This document shows positions 26,039 through 33,880 of a stretch of 64,000 bases of DNA, piece by piece. The stretch is from DATARH01 sp963847345 (GTDB lineage: Bacteria > Pseudomonadota > Alphaproteobacteria > ATCC43930 > CGMCC-115725): contig CAWJZU010000028.1 in assembly GCA_963847345.1 (NCBI GenBank), forward strand, positions 96,393-160,392, in the 5' to 3' direction. A program made the translations under genes and the position numbers. Each line of letters begins with the position of its first letter. Positions within the stretch are counted from its first letter, which is position 1. The notes beneath the pieces were generated by a model that was given only the letters and a program-made list of their open reading frames with translations, ran no database searches and was not told the DNA's origin.

Positions 26039-28027
26039 TCAGAGGCTCGCCCAGACCAGCAGCACGACGAGCGTTGCCGCGACATAGAGCACGTAGATGT
26101 GTGTGTGGCCGTGCTGGATCACGTTGAGCCGGCTGGCGATCCGGTCGAACCAGCGGAAGGTCGGCGCGAACAGCAGCCGCAGCACCGGGTCGCCGCTGTC
26201 GCTGGAATAGGAGGCCGATCCGGGGAAATAGCCTCGCGGCGCCGCCAGCGCCTCGCGATTCCGGACGAACAGGCGGAATTGGGTGATCAGTGGCTGGACG
26301 AAGGATGACGCCGTGTACTGCATTCTCGCGGTCGGGAAGAGATAGCCGCAGCCCCATACGGGCCCGCGCCGCGCGCCGGCTTGGCCGAGGCTGCGGGCGC
26401 GCCACAACCAGATCGCGGCGGCAATCGCGATCGCGGCGGCGAACACCGCAACAGCAGCGCCCAGCGGTGCGGTGAGGCTGGCAAGCGGTGGCTCAACTGC
26501 GCCCGCCGGCAGGCCGGTGGCGGCGGCGACGACCGGCGGCAGGGCGCCGACTACCACCGGCGCGGCGAGCCCGATGACGGCGCACAGCAGCGCGAGCGCC
26601 GCCATCGCGGCGGTCATCGGCCCGGCGACTTCATGCGCCTCTGCCGCTTCCGGACTCCTCGGCGAGCCGAGAAACACGATGCCGAACGCCTTGGCGAAGC
26701 ACGCGGCGGCGAGCCCGCTGATCAGCCCCATGACAATGATCGTCAACAGGCCGGCGGCGGCAATCGCCGCATTCGGTTCGATGACCGCGGCAAAACCCGC
26801 GTAGAACAGCAGGTACTCGCTGACGAACCCGTTGAGCGGAGGCAAGCCGACGATCGCGGTGGCGCCGATCAGAAATGTCGTGCCGGTCCATTTCATCCGT
26901 TTCAAGAGCCCGCCGAGTTCCTCCAGGTCGAGCGTATGCGCGGCATGCTGTACGGCGCCGGCGGCGAGAAACAACAGGCCCTTGAAGATCGAGTGATTGA
27001 GCACATGCAGCAGCCCGGCGGCAAAGCCGATGATCGCGAGCGGCGTCATGCCGGTCGCGAGCCCAAGCACGCCGGCACCGACGCCGATCAGGATGATCCC
27101 GATGTTCTCGACGCTGTGATACGCGAGCAGCCGCTTCAGATCGTGCTGCGCCAGCGCGAACAGCACGCCGAGAACGCCGCTCGTTGCGCCGATCGCGAGC
27201 AATAGCCAGCCCCACCATTCTGGCGGCGTGCCGAGCAACGTTAAGATCCGGACCAGACCATAGATGCCGACTTTGATCATCGCGCCCGACATCAGTGCCG
27301 AGGCATGGCTCGGCGCCACCGGGTGGGCCTCGGGCAGCCAGACATGTGCCGGCACGATGCCGGCCTTCGAGCCGAACCCGACGAGCGCCAACAGGAAAGC
27401 GAGCGAGCAAAGCTCGGGATGAGCGCTGAGCGCGACGGGATAGGCAGCGAAATCGGAGCTGCCGGCGAGCTCGCCAAGCATGGCGAACAGGACGAGCAGA
27501 AATGCTGTGCCGAGATGCGTTGCCGCCAGATAGGTCCAGGCTGCATGCCGCACCGCCGGCTCGCGGTCGTCGAAAATGACGAGGAAGAATGGCGCGAGCG
27601 CCATGATCTCCCAGGCCACCAGGAACAGAAGCCCGTCATGCGCGGCGATGACGGCCGCCATGCCGGCGGTCAGCAGATTCAGGTGAAACCAGCTGGAAGC
27701 GGCTTTGCGCGGCTCGCCCCGGCCCGCCATGTAGGCGCCGCCGTAAATCGCGGTAAGGATCGACAGCCCGAATACCGGAAGCAGGAAAAATCCTGCCAGA
27801 GCGTCGATCTGCAGGCTGATCGTGCCGCCGGGCATAAACGACTGACCCGACAGAGTTTCCGGAGCCCCCGACGCCAGCACGCGCACCGCTCCCGCCAGCC
27901 CGATGGTGCAACCGGCAATCGCCCCTGCCTGTCCGGTCAGTCGGCTCAGCCGGGCACTCCCGCGGAACACAAGCGCCGCCGCGCCGCCCAGAATGAGCAG
28001 TAGAACAGCTGCCAGGAATTCGGGCAC
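26039..28027 (-). CDS. hyfB: HyfB-like (NuoL/MrpA-type) membrane subunit
   Basis: 662 aa with about 15-16 helices, the longest antiporter-like subunit. Hallmarks: LVAWEIMALAPFFLVIFDDR, GFGSKAGIVPAHVWLPEAHP, KRLLAYHSVENIGIILIGVG and LLHVLNHSIFKGLLFLAAGA. A C-terminal extension of about 130 residues with a YFPGSASYSSDSGDP segment is common in HyfB/HycC. It is the second gene of the operon, 8 bp after the Xre regulator. No frame damage. Confidence 0.94.
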   Translation of the reverse strand: MPEFLAAVLLLILGGAAALVFRGSARLSRLTGQAGAIAGCTIGLAGAVRVLASGAPETLSGQSFMPGGTISLQIDALAGFFLLPVFGLSILTAIYGGAYMAGRGEPRKAASSWFHLNLLTAGMAAVIAAHDGLLFLVAWEIMALAPFFLVIFDDREPAVRHAAWTYLAATHLGTAFLLVLFAMLGELAGSSDFAAYPVALSAHPELCSLAFLLALVGFGSKAGIVPAHVWLPEAHPVAPSHASALMSGAMIKVGIYGLVRILTLLGTPPEWWGWLLLAIGATSGVLGVLFALAQHDLKRLLAYHSVENIGIILIGVGAGVLGLATGMTPLAIIGFAAGLLHVLNHSIFKGLLFLAAGAVQHAAHTLDLEELGGLLKRMKWTGTTFLIGATAIVGLPPLNGFVSEYLLFYAGFAAVIEPNAAIAAAGLLTIIVMGLISGLAAACFAKAFGIVFLGSPRSPEAAEAHEVAGPMTAAMAALALLCAVIGLAAPVVVGALPPVVAAATGLPAGAVEPPLASLTAPLGAAVAVFAAAIAIAAAIWLWRARSLGQAGARRGPVWGCGYLFPTARMQYTASSFVQPLITQFRLFVRNREALAAPRGYFPGSASYSSDSGDPVLRLLFAPTFRWFDRIASRLNVIQHGHTHIYVLYVAATLVVLLVWASL

Positions 28028-28035
28028 GGCGAGCG

Positions 28036-28284
28036 CTATGCCCCCTTGAGCCGGAGGCCGCGCCCGCCCTGCGCACTCACCGCTCCTTCGGCGATCAGCT
28101 CGATACCCGCCGCATCGAGGGCACCGATCAGCTTCATCAGCGACTCGACGTTGCCGCGGATCACGCCTTCGCTCGTTTCCATGCGCTGGATCGTCGGGAC
28201 CGACAGCCCCGACAGCTCGGCCAGCCGCCGCTGATCAATGCCGAGCAGAGCGCGAGCGGCGCGGAGCTGCGCAGCGGTGATCAT
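28036..28284 (-). CDS. Xre-family helix-turn-helix regulator
   Basis: 82 aa. Residues 1-60 are a complete HTH_3 domain: ITAAQLRAARALLGIDQRRL AELSG followed by SVPTIQRMETSEG, then about 20 residues that could mediate dimerisation. It is the first gene of the hyf-like operon (8 bp before hyfB) and is likely co-transcribed, suggesting it regulates this operon, possibly by binding the AT-rich stretch at 28285-28330. The effector is unknown. Confidence 0.88.
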   Translation of the reverse strand: MITAAQLRAARALLGIDQRRLAELSGLSVPTIQRMETSEGVIRGNVESLMKLIGALDAAGIELIAEGAVSAQGGRGLRLKGA

Positions 28285-28757
28285 ATCTAAAACATGAGAA
28301 TAGCCATTTCAGCGGTAACTTATACCGCCCCACCCCTACTGGAAACCGATGTGGCATCTAGCCGCAGGCGAGGAAGATTTCCTTTGACAACCTGACGAAC
28401 AGCGGCACCCGACCGAGACGGCCCTGTCGCGGGCTGGTCCATAGCCGCTAAGGAGCATCAGCGCCGGTATCCAGCGCCCGCTGGACCGTCTGGTGTCCTC
28501 CGGTAAGCCGACCTTCGCCGGAAACACGGCGACGGGCTAGACGCGCCGTTTGTAGACCGCAGGCCTACCCTTACCGACGCGGGCAAAGCACCGCATTTCA
28601 GCGCGGCAGCGCGGTCAACGGTTGACCGTGGTGCCTGCCGGGTATGCAACGCGCGATTTGCCGTTGCTCAAATCGATCCAGACAGCGACCGTGGCGCCGA
28701 CGCCGCCGGCAATCCGGTGAATGTCGGCTAAGACCGTGTTGGAGAAGGTCCCGTTCA
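28285..28757. other. Divergent intergenic region with operator-like palindrome
   Basis: About 473 bases between the Xre gene (minus) and the LLM oxidoreductase gene (plus). The Xre side (28285-28330) is AT-rich and likely holds the hyf operon promoter. A 15-base palindrome lies at 28613-28627. No protein-like frame or RNA gene was recognised. Confidence 0.5.
28613..28627. promoter_or_regulatory. 15-bp perfect palindrome, possible operator
   Basis: GGTCAAC-G-GTTGACC is perfectly symmetric and lies 130 bp before the ATG of the LLM oxidoreductase gene. Size and symmetry suit a dimeric repressor site, but the owner is unknown and chance cannot be excluded. Confidence 0.3.
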
Positions 28758-29807
28758 ATGGAATTCGGTATCTATCACGAGTTTCCGATGCTGCCCGGCC
28801 GCAGCCAGGCCGAATGCTTCGCCGCCGGGTTCGATATCGTCGACGCCAGCGAGGAATACGGGCTGGACGTGATGTGGCTCGCGGAGCTGCATTTCGACAA
28901 ACGCCGCGCCCTCTGTGCCAGCCCGCTGGTTCTCGGTACCGCGATCGCGGCCCGCACCGAGAGGATCAAGATCGGGACCAGTGTGCAGGTCCTACCACTG
29001 GCGAATCCGCTTCGAATCGCCGAGGAATCAGCGATCTTGGACCACGTCTCCAAGGGCCGGCTGATCTTCGGCGTCGGGCGTAGCGGCGTCGTGAAGACCT
29101 ACGAGGCGATGAACATCGCGTATTCCGAAAGCAAGGATCGCGAGGTCGAGTGTCTCGAGATCATCCAGCGCGCCTGGCAGGAGGACAATTTCTCCTACAA
29201 GGGCAAGTTCTACGACATCGAAGACGTCACCGTTGTTCCGCATCCGGTACAGCAACCGACGCCGGAAGTCCGCCTCGCGGCGGCGAGCGTCGAAACATTC
29301 CCTACGGCCGGGAAGGCCGGCCAAGGGCTGTTCATATCCTCGCGGCACGAGGATGCGCGGATGTTCAAGCAGCACATCGACGTCTACCGCAAAGCCTGGA
29401 CCGACGCCGGACATCCCGGAGAGGCGCCCGTCTATCTCCGTTGCCCTGGTTTCGTCGCCAAAACCGATGCGGCGGCCCAGGAGGCCTACGGGCCTACGCT
29501 GATGCAGCATTTCCAGAACCAGAGCCGCCTGCTCGCCGATTCCGCTCGGCGGCAAAACTCCCCGCCGGACCACCCGCGCTGGAAAACTTCTCAGCGTCTG
29601 ACGGAAATCACGCTCGAAGAAACTTTGCGCGGTTCGGTGCTGATTGGGTCACCCGATACGGTGGTGAAGAAGTTGAAAGACTTGCATCGCGATATCGGGC
29701 TGTCGGGCGTGCAGCTGGAAACGAATTGCGCGGGCCTGGCCGATCACGCGGCCGAGCGAGAGGCGATCCGGCTACTGGCGCGGGAGGTCAAGTCGGCGTT
29801 CCGTTGA
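28758..29807 (+). CDS. LLM class flavin-dependent oxidoreductase (luciferase-like)
   Basis: 349 aa FMN/F420-dependent monooxygenase-like TIM barrel. The ATG at 28758 begins the homology (EFGIYHEFPMLPGRSQAE). Landmarks are VMWLAELHFDKRRALCASPL, IKIGTSVQVLPLANPLRIAE, LIFGVGRSGVVKTYEAMNI and, near the end, VLIGSPDTVVKKLKDLHRDI. The best bacterial relatives are alkanal monooxygenase-type proteins of unknown substrate. GGAGAAGG lies about 9 bases upstream. It is followed after 166 bp by the GMC dehydrogenase pair, to which it may or may not be linked. Confidence 0.9.
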   Translation: MEFGIYHEFPMLPGRSQAECFAAGFDIVDASEEYGLDVMWLAELHFDKRRALCASPLVLGTAIAARTERIKIGTSVQVLPLANPLRIAEESAILDHVSKGRLIFGVGRSGVVKTYEAMNIAYSESKDREVECLEIIQRAWQEDNFSYKGKFYDIEDVTVVPHPVQQPTPEVRLAAASVETFPTAGKAGQGLFISSRHEDARMFKQHIDVYRKAWTDAGHPGEAPVYLRCPGFVAKTDAAAQEAYGPTLMQHFQNQSRLLADSARRQNSPPDHPRWKTSQRLTEITLEETLRGSVLIGSPDTVVKKLKDLHRDIGLSGVQLETNCAGLADHAAEREAIRLLAREVKSAFR

Positions 29808-29973
29808 ACGCAGCTTGGAGCACTGGCGGATGGCCACTAAACGGTTAGCCCGAGAGGCTCACGCGCGGCCCGCTCACCCGCTCACCTTATGAGCTTCTCG
29901 CCATCAGCCCTATGGTTCGGCCGTCATAAATAGTCTTTTTAGTTTATACACCCCGAAGTGGGGAACTGGGGAG

Positions 29974-30645
29974 ATGACCTTGAGCGACAACCCGATCGGG
30001 GCTTCCTATCTCTATTTACTGGAGCCCGAGATTCGCTTTCTGGAAGCCGCCGTCGAGCATCTGATTCCCACAGATGAGTTGGGCCCCGGGGCTCGCGATG
30101 CGGGTGTGGTGGTCTATATCGACCGCCAATTGGCCGGCTCCTGGGGCGTCCACGGCCGTCAATATCGCGGCGGTCCCTGGCTGGAGGGCACGCCGCAGCA
30201 GGGCTACCAATCGCGCTTCACGCCGCAAGAGGTCTATCGCATCGCGATTCGCGAGATCGACCAGCACTGCAGAGCCGAGTTCGACCGGCCTTTCGCGCAG
30301 CTTTCGAGTGACCGGCAATTGCGCGTGCTCGAGCAGTTAGAAAAGGACGAAATTGCGCTGCCGTCGCTGTCATCGAAATTCTTTTTCGATCTGCTGTGGC
30401 GCAACACCGAAGAGGGGTACTTCGCCGATCCGCTGTACGGCGGCAACCGCGACAAAGTGGGTTGGAAGCTGCTCGGCTTCCCCGGCGTGCCCAGTGGCCA
30501 ATACCGCGAACTGGTCACCAGCAGCGAGCCGTACCACGCCGAACCCGTCAGTGTGCTCGACATCCAGATCGGCAAGGTGCCGCTCGATGCGGAAGGCTTT
30601 CCGAAGCACGTCATCATCAACCGCGACAGCAACAAGGGAAGCTGA
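29974..30645 (+). CDS. Gluconate 2-dehydrogenase subunit 3 family protein (small subunit of a GMC dehydrogenase)
   Basis: 223 aa. Core landmarks are IRFLEAAVEHLIPTDELGPG, VVVYIDRQLAGSWGVHG, FFFDLLWRNTEEGYFADP and GWKLLGFPGVPSGQY, all typical of subunit III of membrane gluconate/fructose/sorbitol dehydrogenases. In those, this subunit carries a Tat signal that exports the folded flavin subunit; no twin-Arg leader is visible here. Its stop overlaps the start region of the GMC gene (ATG at 30647), so the two are one operon. Confidence 0.88.
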   Translation: MTLSDNPIGASYLYLLEPEIRFLEAAVEHLIPTDELGPGARDAGVVVYIDRQLAGSWGVHGRQYRGGPWLEGTPQQGYQSRFTPQEVYRIAIREIDQHCRAEFDRPFAQLSSDRQLRVLEQLEKDEIALPSLSSKFFFDLLWRNTEEGYFADPLYGGNRDKVGWKLLGFPGVPSGQYRELVTSSEPYHAEPVSVLDIQIGKVPLDAEGFPKHVIINRDSNKGS

Positions 30646-30646
30646 G

Positions 30647-32410
30647 ATGTCGGCGACAAAACTGAAATCCGTCGATGTCGTCGTCGTGGGCAGTGGCGTG
30701 GTCGGCTCGATCATGTCGATGGAACTGGCCAGTGCCGGGTTGCGCGTCGTGTGCCTCGAGCGCGGCAGGCAGTTCGATATCGACACCGACTTTCAGAAAC
30801 CCAACGTGTACGACGAACTGAAGTTCGATCGCCATAGCGACATCTTCCAGAACCTGGCGCGCGATACCCTCACGTTTCGCAACAACAGCGCGCAGACGGC
30901 GCTGCCGATGCGCGAGATGGGTGCGTTCAAGCCAGGCGAGATGGTCGGTGGCACTTCGGCGCACTGGGGCGGCAATGCGCGCCGCTTCTTGCCGCATGAT
31001 TTCGAAATCCGCTCGCGAATTGAGGAACGCTACGGCAAATCGTTCATTCCCGAGGACTGCGATCTGCAGGACTGGGGCGTCACCTGGGACGAGATCGAAC
31101 CCTACTATGACCAGTTCGAGGAAATCTTCGGCGTCGGCGGCAAAGCCGGCAATCTGGACGGCGAGATCCAGGCCGGCGGCAATCCTCACGAGGGGCCGCG
31201 CTCGCGCGAGTATCCAAACCCGCCGACGCGGCGCACCTATGAGGGCGCCCTGTTCGCCGAGGCGGTGAACTCGCTGGGTTACGTGCCATTTCAGGGTCCA
31301 ACCGCGGCGATGACGCAGGACTACCGCAATCTGTACCGCGTACAGATGCTCGAATGCGCGCGCGGCGGCTTCTGCTCGAGCCATGTCTGTGCGCAAGGCG
31401 CCAAGGCCAATCCCCTCGCCGCGGTGCTCCCCGCGCTCGCCCGGCAGCCGACCTTCGAGTTGCGCTCGCTGTGCAACGTGTTGCGCGTCAACACGGATTC
31501 CACCGGCAAGAAGGCCACCGGCGTCACCTACATCGACGCGCGCGGTAACGAGATCGAGCAATCGGCCGACATCGTGATTCTGGGCGCTTATTGCTTCAGC
31601 AACACGCGGCTTCTGCTGCTCTCAGGCATCGGCACGCCCTACGATCCGCGCACCGGCAACGGGGTGGTCGGCCGCAACTACTCCTACCAGCAAGGCGGCT
31701 CGGTGCACGTGTTCTTCGACGATCGCGAGTTCAATCCGTTCATCGGCGGCGGCCAGGTCAACACATCGATCGACGAATTCAACGGCGACCTGATCGACCG
31801 CGGCCCGCTCGGCTTCATCGGCGGGGCCTATATCAACACCTCGACGAGCGGCGCGACGCCGATCAAGGGCAAGCGAGTGCCGCCCGGCACGCCGCGTTGG
31901 GGGGGCGAATGGAAGAAAGCCGTCGCCCGCTACTATCGCCGAAACATGACGATCAATATTCATGCATCGTGTCTGAGCTATCGGCATAACTATCTCGATC
32001 TGGACCCGACCTACAAAGACGCCTACGGCCTGCCGCTGCTGCGCATGACGTTCGACTGGAACGACAACGATCTGCGTATGATGAAGTACATGAACGAGCG
32101 CTGCACCGAGATCGCCCGGGCACTGAACGGTTCGAAGCTGGGCGGCAAGAACAAGGGCACGCATTTCGGTATCACGGGATACCAGAGCACGCACAATGTC
32201 GGGGGCGCTGTGATGGGCAGCGATCCGTCGACCAGCGTCGTCAATAAATACCTGCAGTCGTGGGACGTCTCGAATTTGTTTGTAGTGGGCGGCAGCGCGT
32301 TCCCGCAGAATCCCGCGAACGGCCCCACCGAGACGATCGGCATGCTGGCCTGTTGGGCGGCCGATGCGATCAAGGAAGACTACGTTCGCAACCCGGGCTC
32401 CTTGGTCTGA
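30647..32410 (+). CDS. GMC-family FAD-dependent dehydrogenase (large subunit)
   Basis: 587 aa. The dinucleotide-binding start SVDVVVVGSGVVGSIMSM is followed by GEMVGGTSAHWGGNARRF, and the GMC C-terminal block STHNVGGAVMGSDP and SAFPQNPANGPTETIGMLAC contains the His and Asn that act in alcohol oxidation. It pairs with the subunit-3 gene directly upstream. The third, cytochrome c subunit of the membrane-bound dehydrogenases is not encoded next to it. The sugar, polyol or alcohol substrate is unknown. Confidence 0.92.
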   Translation: MSATKLKSVDVVVVGSGVVGSIMSMELASAGLRVVCLERGRQFDIDTDFQKPNVYDELKFDRHSDIFQNLARDTLTFRNNSAQTALPMREMGAFKPGEMVGGTSAHWGGNARRFLPHDFEIRSRIEERYGKSFIPEDCDLQDWGVTWDEIEPYYDQFEEIFGVGGKAGNLDGEIQAGGNPHEGPRSREYPNPPTRRTYEGALFAEAVNSLGYVPFQGPTAAMTQDYRNLYRVQMLECARGGFCSSHVCAQGAKANPLAAVLPALARQPTFELRSLCNVLRVNTDSTGKKATGVTYIDARGNEIEQSADIVILGAYCFSNTRLLLLSGIGTPYDPRTGNGVVGRNYSYQQGGSVHVFFDDREFNPFIGGGQVNTSIDEFNGDLIDRGPLGFIGGAYINTSTSGATPIKGKRVPPGTPRWGGEWKKAVARYYRRNMTINIHASCLSYRHNYLDLDPTYKDAYGLPLLRMTFDWNDNDLRMMKYMNERCTEIARALNGSKLGGKNKGTHFGITGYQSTHNVGGAVMGSDPSTSVVNKYLQSWDVSNLFVVGGSAFPQNPANGPTETIGMLACWAADAIKEDYVRNPGSLV

Positions 32411-32803
32411 ACAGCGACGCGAAACCCTGCGCTAACCTGGAAACGTCCTCGTCGCTACGCGCTTTCCGCATGTTGCCGAGGTCATAGCCACGCCGGCAGC
32501 GCTCACGACGCGCGTCACCTGGGAGTTTGCGCAGGGGCTGCTAATAGGATGCGCCGGCTGCTTCCCCTCTCGGGCTAGCCTTAGAGCCGGATCTCGATAC
32601 CTCGCGTTCCAGTCGTCGCCGTTCCATGATCGACGCCCGACGAGCGCTCGGACAAAGTCATCGGGATGATCTTTCGTGGCATGAGCCGTATCTTTCGCTA
32701 TGTTTGGGCGGGCTGGTTTGCCTTAACCGCTCTCCCGGGGCCAAGCTACACCAATCGGCTTCTTTGCAGGCTACGCGCTTCGTATTATGGCGACTGCGAG
32801 ACG
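32411..32803. other. Intergenic region before an exporter operon
   Basis: About 390 bases, no convincing gene. An in-frame upstream extension of the HlyD gene (from 32666) crosses it but lacks a ribosome-binding site and does not resemble family starts. The promoter of the HlyD-permease operon is expected here. Confidence 0.45.
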
Positions 32804-33880
32804 ATGACCGAAATCCTCCCGCCCCCGGCACCATCCTCGACACGGGGCCGCGGCCTATCCGAACCGGACCCCGGCAGCGCCCCGCCTAGACCGAGGTTTG
32901 ACGCGCGCACAGCGATTGCCGCAGCGCTCTTCTTGACCATCATTGGCTTAGCCATTTGGTATCTCGCGCGGCCCGAGCCATTGCTGGTCCAGGGCGAAAC
33001 CGCCAGCACCCGTGTCGACATCGCGGCCCGCGTTTCCGGACGGCTTGCCAAGATTCCCGTTATGCGAGGCGAAAACGTTGCACAGGGCACTACCCTGCTG
33101 GTCATAGACAATCCCGAACTTGTCGCCGAATTGCATCAGGCTGAAGCCGACAAAGTCGTCGCCGATGCGGAATTAGCACGCATAAATGTCGGGACGCGTC
33201 CAGAAATCATCGCCCAACGCAAAGCTGAAATTGATCGTGCGGCTGCCGATCTAACACTGGCACAGCAGAATTACGACCGCACCCGTCAGCTCGCCGCCCG
33301 GCAATTCGCGCCTTTGTCCAAGCTTGACGAAGACACCAATTCATTGACGCTGGCCCAGCGTCGGCTCGAGCAGGCCAAGCTCGCTCACGAAGAGGCCGTG
33401 CGCGGCTTTACCGCCGAGGAGCACCAGATCGCGGAAGCCAATGTCGCGAAAGCCGGGGCCAAGGTCGCCACCATCAAGGCGCTGGTCGATCAGCTGACGG
33501 TGACTGCCCCAATCGCCTCGCAGATTTATCAAATCCCCGTCGAGGAGGGTGAAGTCGTCACCCCAGGGGTGCCGCTGATGTCGTTGGTCGATCTCCATGA
33601 TATCTGGTTCGGCTTCTCTCTCCGCGAAGATTTAGTCGCCGGTTTAAAAGTCGGCGACCGGTTTACCGTCAAGGTTCCGGCGCTCGGCAATCGCGAGATC
33701 CAAACCGAAGTCAAAATGATTGCAAGTAAGGGAGAATACGCGGGCTGGCGCGCCACGCGTGCCACCGGTGATTTTGATTTGCGCACGTTCGCAGTCCGCG
33801 CCTATCCCGTCGCTTCGGTCGACGGATTGCGCCCTGGCATGAGCGTCTACGTCGATTGGACCAGGCGGTCACCGCTATGA
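32804..33880 (+). CDS. HlyD-family membrane fusion/adaptor protein
   Basis: 358 aa periplasmic adaptor. A Pro-rich cytoplasmic start, one membrane helix at about 36-57 (AIAAALFLTIIGLAIWYLAR), then RVDIAARVSGRLAKIPVMRG (lipoyl-like half), a coiled-coil hairpin at about 115-235, and the second half beginning APIASQIYQIPVEEGEVV, with the beta-barrel at the end (VSSVDGLRPGMSVYVDW-like close). The ATG at 32804 is chosen as the first start with normal length before the helix. It precedes and overlaps (ATGA) the ABC-2 permease gene. It should link an inner-membrane permease to an outer-membrane exit; no TolC gene is in the window. Confidence 0.88.
   Translation: MTEILPPPAPSSTRGRGLSEPDPGSAPPRPRFDARTAIAAALFLTIIGLAIWYLARPEPLLVQGETASTRVDIAARVSGRLAKIPVMRGENVAQGTTLLVIDNPELVAELHQAEADKVVADAELARINVGTRPEIIAQRKAEIDRAAADLTLAQQNYDRTRQLAARQFAPLSKLDEDTNSLTLAQRRLEQAKLAHEEAVRGFTAEEHQIAEANVAKAGAKVATIKALVDQLTVTAPIASQIYQIPVEEGEVVTPGVPLMSLVDLHDIWFGFSLREDLVAGLKVGDRFTVKVPALGNREIQTEVKMIASKGEYAGWRATRATGDFDLRTFAVRAYPVASVDGLRPGMSVYVDWTRRSPL

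Noticed and set aside
20731..28027. Energy-conserving NiFe hydrogenase
   Set aside because: The HyfG-like sequence lacks both CxxC pairs needed for Ni-Fe in any frame; a Ni-free Ehr complex is a better description.
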